Assembly: GCA_963576725.1 (NCBI GenBank)
Contig: OY755247.1
Coordinates: 11,625,534-11,689,533, forward strand
Source of the DNA: Azorinus chamasolen
Lineage: Eukaryota > Mollusca > Bivalvia > Cardiida > Solecurtidae
DNA length: 64,000 bases
Direction: 5' to 3'
A program made the translations under genes and the position numbers. Of this stretch, positions 1 through 10,567 are shown in pieces. Below the pieces are notes generated by a model that did not search any database, was not told the DNA's origin, and worked only from the letters and a program-made list of their open reading frames with translations. Positions within the stretch are counted from its first letter, which is position 1. The number at the start of each line of letters is the position of its first letter.

Positions 1-434
1 ATACTGCTTAAGCCGGTGCTAGGGGGCGTGAGTAGTGTTGCACTTTTAATTACTACTCATGAACAGACTCAATAAAACCGAGTCTGCAATTTTCTCTTAT
101 TGCATTTCTACTTTTGCTTTCGAAGGATCACCCTTTTCCAGAATATATGTACTTCACAACAGCAGGTGTTAATTGCTTGTGTGGCGGCCGTAAAAAGTCG
201 CCCCGTACTTCATTCTCAGTGTTGTTATATTTTCTGGTCCTTCGGGATCATTAGTTTTGATGTTATTATTTTTGAAAATTGAATACTGCTTAAGCCGGTG
301 CTAGGGGGCATGAGTAGTGTTGCACTTTTAATTACTACTCATGAACAGAATCAATAAAACCGAGTCTGCAATTTTCTCTTTTTGCATTTCTACTTTTGCT
401 TTCGAAGGATCACCCTTTTTCAGAATATATTAGT
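1..434 (+). repeat. 282-bp repeat family, 1.5 tandem units (T subfamily)
   Basis: The motif TACTGCTTAAGCCGGTGCTA occurs at 2 and again at 284, giving a 282-bp period. The unit holds three visible hairpins: TGAGTAGT/ACTACTCA (29-36 with 52-59); CAGACTC/GAGTCTG around a loop containing AATAAA; and TGGTCC-TTCG-GGATCA (235-250), a C(UUCG)G loop. There is no coding potential. The array is cut by the window edge on the left and passes near 434 into a retroelement tail scrap. This T subfamily differs from the C subfamily (for example 44281-45141) by paired substitutions in the hairpins. Confidence 0.9.
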
Positions 435-439
435 ATATA

Positions 440-600
440 AATTGCTTTTTGTAGGTGTTTTGGTGATGGTGGCGTTTTGTGTGTGGCTTTTCCAGTGTGG
501 CTTTTCCAGTGGTGGTCGCGTCTTGTATGTGGCTTTGCCTGCTTGACTTTACTACATTTCCATTTACTACTTTTTCATTAACTTTGTTCGTGAACACAGT
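440..600 (+). mobile_element. Subfamily B retroelement tail end, rearranged
   Basis: This stretch holds a GTGTTTTGGTGATGGTGGCG block, a duplicated GTGTGGCTTTTCCAG phrase and the tail end GCTTGACTTTACTACATTTCC. These match the terminus of the B-type tail at 39560-39645. The reading frames that cross it are not believable genes. Confidence 0.7.
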
Positions 601-700
601 TACCACTGCCGGATCAATAAAGTTCGCAATTTTCTTTACCAGCATTTTCGATACAGGATACTCTTTCAAATATGATTCGGTTCAATCTGTAAAACAACTT

Positions 701-1265
701 CAATATTGTTTTCTTCCTCTTGCAGGAATTGCTCTACATTCAATGTGTTTCCTCATACCTTTACACCATACTTTCTGTCTATCGGTGTTTTGGTGGTGGT
801 TGCGTCTTGCATGTGGCTTTGCCTGCTCGACTTTACTACTTTTCCATTTATAAGCACAATAGTGTTGTTTGTGCAGTGTGGCGGCCGTGAAACGTCTCCC
901 CGTACATCCAATCAATATTGTTTTCTTCCTCTTGCAGGAATTGCTCTACATTCAATGTGTTTCCTCATACCTTTACACCATACTTTCTGTCTATCGGTGT
1001 TTTGGTAGTGGTTGCGTCTTGCATGTGGCTTTGCATGCTCGACTTTACTACTTTTCCATTTATAAGCACAATAGTGTTGTTTGTGCAGTGTGGCGGCCGT
1101 GAAACGTCTCCCCGTACATCCAATCAATATTGTTTTCTTCCTCTTGCAGGAATTGCTCTACATTCAATGTGTTTTCTCATACCTTTACACCATACTTTCT
1201 GTCTATCGGTGTTTTGGTGGTGGTTGCGTCTTGCATGTGGCTTTGCCTGCTCGTCTTTACAACAT
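701..1265 (+). repeat. 212-bp tandem repeat, about 2.7 units
   Basis: CAATATTGTTTTCTTCC starts at 701, 913 and 1125, a 212-bp period. Each unit contains a strong 3' splice-site look-alike (pyrimidine run then TTGCAG/GAATTG), the B tail end, and the phrase TGTGGCGGCCGTGAAACGTC. That last phrase resembles the TGTGGCGGCCGTAAAACGTC segment of the 282-bp repeat. The array runs straight into the N-terminal part of the retroelement protein at about 1290. I infer it is the 5' repeated (pseudo-LTR-like) region of the element. Confidence 0.8.
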
Positions 1266-1269
1266 TTCC

Positions 1270-1700
1270 ACCCATTCATTACGATTCTAATACTACTAGC
1301 AGTTTTAAATCTAAAGCTCGTTTTATGAAAGAGCTAGACTGGATAAAGAAATTACAAACACATTTTCCTTTTGGCTTGAATGACAGCATTTACCAAAGTG
1401 GAAATTTATCTAAAAATCCTAGCATCGATATTTTCTCAATATTTTCAATTAGAAAACGTGAAAGTAGATCACATGGTAGACGTAGTAATGTTCATATTAA
1501 ACGGATATTACGTATTAATATGTCTATTCATGATTTACATACCATTCTTCAACTAACAGGCAAACATGCTTTGCTTTCTTGGTTATCGTCTTTGCTATTT
1601 TCATGTATTCGATCAATAGACGAGGAAGCTGGTACACCATTTCTTCGTTGAACTCGTATGATTTCTCTACACTCTATACTACACTACCTCATAAAGGAAT
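1270..1700 (+). pseudogene. Penelope-type retroelement, N-terminal ORF fragment
   Basis: An open frame reads through KARFMKELDWIKKLQTHFP and continues to 1651. The R-x(3-4)-E-x-x-WI-x-x-L-x-T-x-x-P-GLN pattern is, from general knowledge, common just upstream of the polymerase in GIY-YIG/Penelope-type elements. At about 1649 the sequence jumps to NSYDFSTLYTTLPH, which is RT motif A, so the intervening coding region is deleted. This is the only copy in the window that shows the part upstream of the RT. It is not functional: the polymerase core is missing. Family placement is moderately sure. Confidence 0.65.
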
Positions 1701-1710
1701 AAGTGATTAA

Positions 1711-2800
1711 AGTACAAAAATGAGTCATGAAGGTAACACCACATACAGAACAAACAGTCTCCCGAAAAGTAACACAAGGAAACAGCAAATGTACACAACT
1801 TTAAAAACATCAAAAAGACGCACAAAGACAAAAAAAACATACAATAGGGGGAGATGGAAGTACCGCCTTTGAACGGTCAGTGACAAAAGTCACTGGGGAG
1901 GGTTTAAACCGGTTTATGGGCGCCAAACCTCACATTTATTCCATCCCCCACACTAAAAGACAGTGTAAATAAACATACCCCCTCTCCGACTAATCTACAA
2001 CAACCGCGACGGCAAATACAGTGGTAAAGTGCATGTATAAAGAACACATATAAGTGAACAAACTGTATCCACCTATCGCTAGTGTACTCAATGATTGAGC
2101 TGTAAACAGAGCAACTTTAGAAAAGTAATAAAGGGTACGACAAAAACGAAATAGTACAGATATCCGACGTCCTCTTTCCGTTTCTGGATTAAAGAGGTCG
2201 CCTTCATAGAGTACTAAACCTTTCTTGTCGGGTGTCTTACATGCAAAGAGGCCAGCGTGATTGCCAACTGTAAAAGGATTGACAACCAAACATGCAGTAT
2301 GTTGTAGTACTATACGATCATATCCTTTTTAATGATGTTTTTAACACATTTGATAAACAAAGTGAGACTATGGGTATGTCTAGTAATAATTTTACGAAGT
2401 TTGTAAATCACATCACCATAAAATTCAGGATATTAAATACCGTGTCGCAGAAGTGCCTTGAGATTACATTGGTACTTGCCAATAAGTGAGAGATTTCGAT
2501 AGTAAAATTTAGATACTATTTTCTTCGTGTATGGTATCTATATCCTTGCTTAAGCAGCTTTTTAGTTAAAATGAGATTTCGACTGCTAAAATCGTCAATA
2601 GATGAACAAGCTCTAGCAAAACGAATAAGTTGAGATATATAAACCCCGTAAGATGGGGCACGGGGAACATCTCCGTCAAGATGAGGGATATTTACAATAT
2701 AAAAATCAAAATCATCCTTTTTGTCATATATTTAAGAAGAAATAATTCCATTATCAATTTTAAGGTCTAGATCAAGAAAAGCTGCATAATTGTCATTAGC
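1711..2800 (-). pseudogene. Subfamily A retroelement: RT C-terminus and 3' tail
   Basis: Reading leftwards from about 2800, a decayed RT C-terminal region leads into an open C-terminal extension at 2289-1990 with NPFTVGNHAGLFACKTPDKK, GLVLYEGDLFNPE and AQSLSTLAIGGYSLFT. This is followed by the A tail: GGGATGGAATAA, the AAACCGGTTTAA palindrome, the CAGTGAC/GTCACTG hairpin and the end GACTCATTTTTGTACTTT. The 5' part is missing, as expected of truncated retrocopies. The C-terminal extension has no GIY-YIG signature that I can see. Confidence 0.8.
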
Positions 2801-2906
2801 GGAGTATCTGACTTTTTGTTTCCTGCTGAGGAATATCATGTTGCCCGAGCCGTCAGGCGAGGGTTACATGTATTTTCCTCAACAGTGAAAAAAAAGTCAG
2901 ATATCC
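2801..2906. repeat. Foldback repeat
   Basis: Arms 2801-2830 and 2877-2906 are imperfect inverted copies: GGAGTATCTGACTTTTTGTT against the complement of AAAAAGTCAGATATCC. Between them lies a GC-richer core with GCCCGAGCCGTCAGGCGAGGG. It interrupts AT-rich decayed sequence. From 2907 to 3190 I see nothing identifiable. Confidence 0.6.
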
Positions 2907-3194
2907 TGCAAATGATCTGTATAACGATTGAATTATACTGCAAAGTTTAATATTTGTAGCAGTTAATTAGCGTTGTTACTATAGGCGTCGTTTTGCTTCC
3001 CCTCAGAGGTTTCAGACTGTAAGGTAAGGGTTTATATCACTGTACAACCCCTAGGTCACCGTGTATAATAACCAGCTCATTACATTTTTGGATAGAAAGG
3101 GATCTTCCAAGTGCATTAGTTTCTCAAAGGATTGAAATAATTAGACGTTGGTAAAACTTTCAGCAGATTAGCGGTTAAGCAGACACTATTTTTC

Positions 3195-4173
3195 ATCATG
3201 AGAACGGTTCAACTATGAAAGAGCTTGTTCTTCTGTTGAAGATTTTAACAGTCGAAATCTCATTTTAACTCAGAAGCTGCTTAAGCAAGGAAATAGATAT
3301 CATAAACTAAGAAAAACGTTCTTTAAATTTTATTATCGAATTATCTCCCCAGAGACCTACCTACCTTGCCGTGGTTCTTAGGCTTAACTGTCACAGGGGA
3401 TGTTTTTGTTTATTTGACGGAGATTATCCCCTCTGCCAAGAACTAAAAGGAAAGCAGGTCCGTGGTTTTGATCCCATGCACTGCTTTGCAGCGAATGAGA
3501 TTAGCCGAAATCATCTTCCTGATATCATGTCATCCCACATCATGTCATCTCGTCATTCAGTGTCTCCGTGCTGTAAAACTCAACTCAATCACACTCTAAA
3601 TATCTTACTTATTGGCAAGTACAAATGTAATTTTCAGTCGCTCCTGCTACACGGTGTTTCACATCCTGAATATTATGGCGATGTGATTTACAAGCTTCGT
3701 AAAATTATTGGACATACCCTTTTTCTCACTTTGTTCACTAAAAACATTAAAAAATCATTAAAAAGGGATATGCTCCTATGGTACTACAACATACTGCATG
3801 TCTGGTTGTCAACCCTTTTACAGTTGGCAATCACTCTGGCCTCTGTGCATGTTCGCCGACAAGAACGATTTAGTACTCTATGAAGGCGACCTCTAGTCGG
3901 AGAGGGGATACGTTTATTTACACTGTTTGTCTTTTAGGGTTGGGACGGAATAAGTGTGAGGTTGGCGCCCAAAAGCCAGTTTAACCCCTCAGTGGAATTT
4001 GTCACTGACCGTTCCAAGGCGGTACTTCCATCTCCCCCTATTGTTTCTTATGTCCGTGCGTCTCTTTTGTCTTTTATATTCATGTACATTTGCTGTTTAT
4101 CGTTGTGGTGCTGTTTTAGCGGTTGTGTGTTTTGTTTGCGGTGTTTCCTGCATGACTCTTACGTGTACTTTTA
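3195..4173 (+). pseudogene. Subfamily A retroelement, split by an inserted segment
   Basis: 3195-3345 encodes a fragment like RACSSVEDFNSRNLILTQK and RYHKLRKTFFKFYYR. The same protein resumes at 3605-3885 with KYKCNFQSLLLHGVSHPEYY, GDVIYKLRKIIGH and the C-terminal extension, then tail A from 3893 to 4173 including the terminal TGACTCTTACGTGTACTTTT. Segment 3346-3587 interrupts it and is related to 56215-56390. Stops and frame breaks disable the protein. Confidence 0.8.
3346..3587 (+). repeat. Inserted dispersed repeat shared with 56215-56390
   Basis: Words such as CAGGGGATGTTTTTGTTTAT, CCTCTGCCAAGAACTAAAAGG, TTTGCAGCGAATGAGATTAG and CCGAAATCATCTTCCTGA recur, reverse-complemented and diverged, at 56215-56390. 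Both copies can be read as TGDVF-x-IF-x-x-DY-x-LCQELKGK in one frame, but frame breaks surround it. It could be a transposon-captured exon or an unrecognised element; I cannot choose. Confidence 0.55.
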
Positions 4174-4384
4174 ATTGAGTGAATGGAGCAAATCCGACGT
4201 CCCAAACTCTTGTTATTTTATTAGAGAACGGTTTTTTGGATCGACTCGACGAAGTCAAGTTGGTCGACAATTTTTATTTTGTTTTAGCAAGGAAGCGAGG
4301 CATTCGACGGGGGAAATTCAATTGTTGCTCATGACTCGATCCTTCGAGATGATGAATTTCAGTACTTCTTGTTCTGAAAATTGA

Positions 4385-4830
4385 ATATCGCTAAACCGGT
4401 GCTAGGGGACGTGAGCGGTGTTGCACTTTCAATTACTGCTCATGAACAGACTCAATAAAACCGAGTCTGCAATTTTCTCTTTTTGTCTTGCAATTATTGA
4501 TTTTGGGGGATCACCTCCGTTCAGAATTTATCATCCGTATATACATCAGACGTTAGAGGGATACATGACTTTTATACATGGCTAATTGACCAATCCAAAT
4601 CGAGGATTTTACTTTGCAGTATAATAATACACAATGTGGCCTTGTTATATTTTCTGGGCCTTCGGGATCATTAGTTTTGATGTTATTAGTTTTGAAAATT
4701 GAATACTGCTTAGAGGCGTGAGCAGTGTTGCACTTTTAATTACTATTCATGATCAGACTCAATAAAACGGAGTCTGCAATTTTCTCTTTTTGCATTTCTA
4801 CTTCTACTTTCGAAAGATCATCCATTTTCA
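4385..4830 (+). repeat. 282-bp repeat family, two partial copies
   Basis: 4385-4545 carries the C-type segment from the GCTAAACCGGTGCTAGGGG block to CCGTTCAGAATTTA, ending at the usual boundary. 4620-4830 is a T-type segment with TTTTCTGGGCCTTCGGGATCA and the AATAAA hairpin, lacking part of the GCCGGTGCTAGG block. Between them is about 75 bp of unassigned AT-rich DNA. Confidence 0.8.
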
Positions 4831-4834
4831 GATT

Positions 4835-5640
4835 ATATTGCCTTGATGTTTGTATATCCCTAACTTTTCTCGTATGTGTGCTTTGGGGATGCCATATATC
4901 GCCATGTTGTTGGTATACCTATGGGAACAAATTGTGCCCCTCTTGTTGCAGAATTATTTTTGTATTGCTATCAGAGGGATTTCATGCTTACCTTAAAACC
5001 TGATACACACTCTGACATTGTTAATGATTTTGATAAAACGTCTAGGTATTTAGACGATATTTTGAATTTGGATAATCCTTATTTTGAAAATATAGTTTTT
5101 TCTATGTATCCAAAAGAACTTATTTTAAACAAAGCGAATCGATCCGACATTCAGGTTTCCGTTTTAGATTTCAAAATTGTTAATTGTCCTTCTCTAGATG
5201 GAGATATTACCCAATCTGCATATTATTCGGTTTACATTTCTCAGCTTATTCGCTTCGCCTGTTCTTTGCTAGAATATTCATAGTTTAGTTATAACTCATA
5301 AACTTCTTAAGAAAGGTTACAGATATAATAAAATTCGGAAAGCTTTTTCAAAAATTTATTATCGAAATTTACCTCTCATTAGTAAATAAAACTGCAATAT
5401 ACGGACGTTACTGCAACAAAGTATTTCTCACCCCGATTTCTGTGGTGAGACTACAGACTAAGGAAAATTCTGGGTCATGTCCATTTCAATGATTTGTTAA
5501 GTAAATGCATTAAAACTTTTAAGAAGAAAGGTTATGTCCCCTTATATTGCAACACACTGCATGTTTGGTTATCAACCCCTTTATAGTTGGTCACTACGCC
5601 TTCCTATTTGCTTGCATGATGACAGGCCGAGGCTAGTATT
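4835..5640 (+). pseudogene. Subfamily B reverse transcriptase fragment
   Basis: Frame 4876-5283 gives VVGIPMGTNCAPLVAELFLY (RT motif B), RYLDDILNLDNPYFE (motif C, YLDD catalytic aspartates present) and FKIVNCPSLDGDITQSAYYS. It ends at a stop near 5283, after which the downstream protein continues in broken frames to about 5640. The first catalytic aspartate (motif A) is absent from this copy. An internal deletion joins NKANRSDIQVSVLDF directly to KIVNC. Inactive. Confidence 0.85.
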
Positions 5641-6140
5641 CTATGATAGTATACTCTTTAGCTTACCAGTCTCATCTTTTGCCTTTTCTCTATCGTGCCC
5701 TTAACGGATTCCCTGCAGTTACTATGTCTTCAGCAAAGTCATTGAGTATATATTTAACGGACTTTCACAGTTGATATGCTATGTTTTACATTTACCGTCT
5801 TCTATGCTGTGGGGAAGTCCGTCGGGGATACCGTTATTTACACTTTGTTTAGCTAGGGTGGCGTTGAGATACGTGTGAATTAAGGACGTCCGTAAATAAG
5901 TTTAAACCACCAGTGGTGGTTTTGCCACTGATCGTTTCAAGGCGGCACTCTCTTTGTCACCTTTGCTTTTGTTTGTTTGGTGTCTTTTTACTTATGTGTT
6001 TGTTCGGGTTTGTGGTTTCATGTAATGCGTGTGCGTGTGTATATGTATGTACGCCCTTGCGTTTGTGTTGGTCTGGTGTCATTATACTTGTGCTTTTTTC
6101 CTGCTTGACTTTGCTAATTTTTCATTTACAGTTTTGTAAT
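5640..6140 (+). mobile_element. Subfamily B 3' tail
   Basis: The tail follows the RT copy directly. It holds the AAAGTCATTGAGTATATATTT segment, GGGGATACCGTTATTTACAC, GGACGTCCGTAAATAAGTTT and a strong hairpin CAGTGGTGGTTTTGCCACTG (5911-5930). After these come the GATCG-TTTCAAGG-CGGC stem and a T/G-rich stretch. In this copy the hairpin's inner pairs are G-C, unlike 39366-39385 where one is G-T, so pairing is conserved across copies. Confidence 0.8.
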
Positions 6141-6149
6141 AAATATCAG

Positions 6150-7190
6150 GATTTGTAGATAAAATTAATAAATCAAATAATGTTCAACAATATGTTCCAT
6201 TATTTATCCTACGCTTCCTTCCTTAATTGTGATAACTCTATAGAACTGTTTTAAAAAGACACAACTAAGTATTTGGTTGAGAGTAATATACTCTTGAGTA
6301 CTAAATACAAAACAGTCACAGATAGATCATGCTTTCAAATGTCAATTAGCGGCTGAAAGAAAGATTTTTTCTGCTCAAACTTTTGGCTGTTACAGATTGT
6401 ACTTAAAGCCCCTGGTTAAAATGAATGATTTAAATTTTAAATAAACGTCGAAGATCAAGTAACATTAAACTTATACCGAATGATACACTGATATTTGTTT
6501 TGCGTATATTGAGGTTCAAGCACGAGGAAGAAAAATGAAAGTTTGCATTTAAATTGTAAAGCATAGCACCAGTCCAGTATGTTCAACCTAGAAAACAGCA
6601 TCTAATCTACAAAGTTTTGTTTTCAATTGTTTTTGCCCAATTCTATAATTTTTGAATTTTCTTGTGATGTTTTAAACTGTAATCATTCTAGCAAACTGTT
6701 TGAATCCTGCTTCTTAGGTATGCGGTATCCCGTTTAGATTCAAAATATTTCATAGGTAATCAAAGATGCAAATGTGTCAGTGAAAGAGCGGTTTTTAAAC
6801 TAGTACATACCAATTAATTCAATATACTGTATACAATTGTAAAACAAAACTATTTGGCAAAACAAAACTGTTGTATTTTGGGAACATAGCAAGAAATTAG
6901 TCTCAATATTACAGTTATACTATTTCAATATCCCTGTCGTATCTTGTGGAAAAAGTTGTCTGCTTAAATTTCGATCGGTTGCAGTTTTCATTTGCGATTT
7001 ACCTGTTAGCTCGTGGGATAATTTAGACCAAACCTTTTTCAATTTATCCGCTGAATGTTTTAGAATTGTGTAGTTTTAAACCGTTGTGATAGATATATTA
7101 TTTCTCCTAAGGGAAAATGCACTATCTATCACATTAAATTTTACAAAGGCATCAAAAGACGTCAATATTCGGAATTGTGTTAATTCATCT
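6150..7190. other. Unassigned AT-rich stretch
   Basis: No long reading frame, repeat family, terminal inverted repeat or splice-bounded exon could be recognised here. Confidence 0.6.
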
Positions 7191-7194
7191 TTCA

Positions 7195-7675
7195 ATTAAA
7201 AATTCTGAAGGGTTGTGATCCCTCGAAAGCAAAAATTGCAACACAAAAAGAGAAAATTGCAGACTCGGTTTTATTGAGTCTGTTCATGAGCAGTAATTGA
7301 AAGTGCAACACTGCTCATGCCCCCTAGCACCGGCTTAAGCGGTATTCAATTTTCAGAACAAGAAGTACTGAAATTCATGATCTCGAAGGATCAGAAGGTA
7401 TAACAACACTGAGAATGAAGTACGGGGCGACGTTTTACGGCCGCCACACAAGCACTTAACACCTGCTGTTGTGAAGATTATAAATTCTGAAGGGTTGTGA
7501 TCCCTCGAAAGCAAAAATTGCAACACAAAAAGAGAAAATTGCAGACTCGGTTTTATTGAGTCTGTTCATGAGCAGTAATTGAAAGTGCAACACTGCTCAC
7601 GCCCCCTAGCACCGGCTTAAGCGGTATTCAATTTTCAGAACAAGAAGTACTGAAATTCATGATCTCGAAGGACCG
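7195..7675 (-). repeat. 282-bp repeat family, 1.7 tandem units (C subfamily)
   Basis: AATTCTGAAGGGTTGTGATC occurs at 7201 and 7483, exactly 282 bp apart. The unit includes TGAGCAGT/ACTGCTCA, the AATAAA hairpin and GGCGACGTTTTACGGCCGCC. The two units are nearly identical, suggesting a recent event. Confidence 0.93.
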
Positions 7676-7899
7676 CTTTGACTCTTGACAATCTACTCGA
7701 GGCTACATCTGAATCGAAACCACATCATTGTAAAATGTGTTCTTAGGATACGGACTGACTTTGCTTATCATCGATATAAACATTCATAGGCAAACACTAA
7801 ACTATTGCAATATTTACTTGTTCCATAGAAACACTTTTAAAATATCAGTCCCTGAATCATAAAAATTAGTTAAATTCTTATGAAAGAACATGTATGACT

Positions 7900-8500
7900 C
7901 GTATATGAAACATCACATACAAAACGGAGTGAAAGTACCGCCTTGGAGCGGTCAATGTCAAATGTCACTTGGGGTTTAAACCGGATTAAACCTAACACTT
8001 ATTATTCAATCCTATACCTAAAAGAAAAACAGTGTAAATAAACGCATCCCCTCTCCTGGCATATTTCCGACACTCGCGATTGAAATATAGTGGTAAATTG
8101 CACGTAGAACCAAACCCAAAACATATTTAAGTGAAACAAACTGGATCCACCTATCACTTGTGTACCCGGTGATTAAGCTACAAACAGAGTAACTGTACAA
8201 CTACAAAGTACAAAAATGAGTCATGCAGGAAGAACAAACACGCGCCCGAACAGCAACACAAGGAAACAGCAAATGTACATAAGTAGAAAAAACAACAAGA
8301 GACGCACAAAGACAAAAGAAACATACAATACAATAGGAGGAAGATAGAAGTACCGCTTTTGAACGGTTAGGCAAACAGTGTAAATAAACGTATCCCCTCT
8401 CCGACTAATCTACAACAACCGCGACGGCAAATACAGTGGTAAAGTGTATGTATAACGAAAAAACATTAAGTGAACATACTGTATCCACCTGTCTATACTT
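7900..8500 (-). mobile_element. Two truncated subfamily A tails
   Basis: 7940-8200 contains a tail hairpin with a diverged stem, the TTTAAACCGG palindrome and a C-terminal extension remnant (ITGYTSDRWIQF frame). 8205-8375 starts again at the tail terminus (AAGTACAAAAATGAGTCATG). It jumps at about 8376 to GCAAACAGTGTAAATAAACG and then to C-terminal coding up to about 8495. Two events or one rearranged copy would both fit. 7680-7900 upstream holds nothing recognisable. Confidence 0.7.
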
Positions 8501-8509
8501 TTGAAATTT

Positions 8510-8725
8510 TGTTTAACTAAGACAAATAACATGTAAAATTATCACCTCCTTTCAGAATTTAATAAATTTCCAGAATAAATATCTTCTTGTTTATTAAAAA
8601 CTCTTCAGAAGTCTTAACAAGCTTAACAAAGACATAACAAAAGACTCAATAAAACCTAGTCTGCAATTTTCTCTCTTCGCATTGCTATTGTTGCTTTCGA
8701 AGGATCTCCCACTTTAGGCACATAC
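8510..8725 (+). repeat. 282-bp repeat family, fragments
   Basis: ATCACCTCCTTTCAGAATTTA at 8540-8562 is the repeat's boundary word. 8643-8725 contains AGACTCAATAAAACCTAGTC followed by the TCTCTCTTCGCATTGC and TTTCGAAGGATC segments. The remainder of the unit is missing. Confidence 0.65.
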
Positions 8726-8726
8726 G

Positions 8727-8832
8727 ATTTTTCTACTTTGTACATAACCGTTCCTCATGATCTAATTAAAGATAAACTTGCTAACTTAAGAAAACATTTG
8801 CCAGAGAAAAATATCATTTCTGGCATGTGATA
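8727..8832 (+). pseudogene. RT motif A scrap of the retroelement
   Basis: This short frame reads TYDFSTLYITVPHDLIKDKL followed by ANLRKHLPEKN and a stop. YDFSTLY carries the first catalytic aspartate of the reverse transcriptase and matches 1652-1690 and 37747-37785. Confidence 0.75.
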
Positions 8833-8884
8833 CTGCAAAATATTTCTTTACTGACGAGCCAAGATAATATTGTATGTTTTGTCT

Positions 8885-9290
8885 TTGTGCGTCTCTTTAT
8901 GTCCAATAAAGTTGCACATTTGAGGGGTGACATGTCAAGGTCAAGGTCATTTTTAAGGTCAGAGGTCAGATATATAGGTCATTAACTTTAGCATTTGACA
9001 TAACTGTTGAACCAGTACACATAGAGCCCTGATATTTGGTATGCATGTATATCTCATGAATCTGCACAGTTTGATGCGTGACATGTCATGCTCAAGGTCA
9101 TCCTTTAGGGTCAAAGGTAACCGTCTTTAACATTGGTCATAACTTTTGAACCAGTAGAGATACATACTTGATATTTGGTATACAGTTGTATCTAATGAAT
9201 CTGCACAGTTTGGGCGTGACATGTCAAGTTCAAGATCATCCGTCTGGGTCAAATGTCATATCGGGGACATAGTTTTTCACATCACATCTT
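8885..9290 (+). repeat. TCAAGGTCA-rich satellite
   Basis: Diverged repeats of about 125-150 bp contain GACATGTCAAGGTCAAGGTC, TAACTTTTGAACCAGTA-type and TTGATATTTGGTATACA words. The same family occurs at 11290-11545 (opposite strand), 40600-42270 and 57840-59120. There is no coding frame. TCAAGGTCA equals the known binding half-site of monomer-type nuclear receptors (ERR, SF-1). Confidence 0.85.
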
Positions 9291-9499
9291 GTTCAAGCGT
9301 GATAAAAGGGTTAAGCTGGGCTACTGAGATGCAACATAATTTAACCTTTTTAATAATTTAACGTCTTTTTACAACTTAGCAATCATACTAGACCAAGGTC
9401 AGACGGCTACTGTATGAATGAACATTTTTTCTTTGAATATTCGTGAAGTAAAAGGTTGATATGTTTAGCACAAACTAGACAACACGACAACAATTTACT

Positions 9500-10160
9500 A
9501 TCAAAAAGGGTTAAAAAATGATTAAAAAGGGATATGATCCTGTAGTACTACAACATACTGCATGTTTGGTTGTCAACCCGGTTACAGTTGGCAATCACGC
9601 TGGCCTCTATGCATGTACGCCGACAAGAAAGGTTTAGCACTCTATGAAGGCGACCTCTTAAATCCAGAAATGGAAGGAGAACGTCGGATATCTGTACTAT
9701 TTCGTTTTTGTCGTACCCTTTATTACTTTTCTACAGTTACTCTGATTGCAGCTCAATCATTGAGTACACTAGCGATAGGTGGATACAGTTTGTTCACTTA
9801 AATGTTTTCGTTATACATGTACTTTACCACTGTATTTGCCGTCGCGGTTGTTGTAGATTAGTCGGAGAGGGGATACGTTTATTTACACTGTTTTTCTTTT
9901 AGGGTGGGGATGGAATCAGTGTTAGGTTGGGCGCCCATAAACCGGTTTAACCCCCAGTGACTTTTGTCACTGATCGTTGTTCCAAGGCGGTGCTTTCATC
10001 TTCCCCCTATTGTGTGTTTGTTTTGTCTTTATGTGTCTCTTGTTGTTTTTATATAGTTTATAGTTTGTATAATGTACATTTGCTGTTTCCTTGTGCTGCT
10101 GTTCGGGCGACTGTTTGTTCTGTATGTGGTGTTTCCTGCATGACTCATTTTTGTACTTTT
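9500..10160 (+). pseudogene. Subfamily A retroelement: C-terminus and complete tail
   Basis: The frame at 9562-9801 reads the C-terminal extension with KKGLALYEGDLLNPEMEGER and AQSLSTLAIGGYSLFT ending in TAA. The upstream part (HTACLVVNP) sits in another frame. The tail follows: GGGGATACGTTTATTTACAC, TTGGGCGCCCATAAACCGGT, hairpin CAGTGACTTTTGTCACTG, ACCG/CGGT stem, and the end near TGACTCATTTTTGTACTTTT. RT catalytic motifs are absent (5'-truncated). Confidence 0.85.
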
Positions 10161-10313
10161 ATCTGGAAACAATATTTGTTTATGTCATCTGTTCAATATT
10201 CTCTGACACATATTCAATCGGACATATTTGAAATTTATGAAGGTTGAATACATGTATATCAAAGAACACTTATGCTATGTTATTTTCATATTCATCCTTT
10301 TTTGACTTTGCAG

Positions 10314-10567
10314 CTAACAGTGCATTTTTTCCAGTGGACATTCTTGGCAAGATTTACGCAGTTATCGTTTTCCATATGGAGAAGGAGGAAGATCTGCCTA
10401 CTCTGCCAAGTGGCAAAAGCTTACCCATTGCGTTTAAAGAGCTGGAAAATTTAACATTTGACATGGCGTACAGGAGTGTGGATGGATTGTATGATTGCAA
10501 AATGAACAGAGATGCAATCAGTAACTTGAAGGACATATTTTCCACACCATGCTATACTTCTTATTAA
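10314..10567 (+). CDS. Candidate 3'-terminal exon of an unidentified host gene
   Basis: A pyrimidine-rich tract ending in TTTGCAG precedes an 83-residue open frame that starts with two bases of a split codon and ends at TAA (10565-10567). A second acceptor (TTTTTTCCAG/TG, exon from 10335) gives the same phase. The peptide has VDILGKIYAVIVFHMEKEED and FKELENLTFDMAYRSVDGLY. It looks like a globular domain end, without the low-complexity bias of the surrounding repeats. An AATAAA lies at 10635-10640. I do not recognise the family. No further exon on this strand was found, so upstream exons must be outside the window or unrecognised. Confidence 0.5.

Noticed and set aside
701..1651. A tandem-repeat secreted or cysteine-rich protein gene
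   Set aside because: The open frames arise from the 212-bp non-coding repeat and the GT-rich tail; they change register at repeat borders and have no conserved start.
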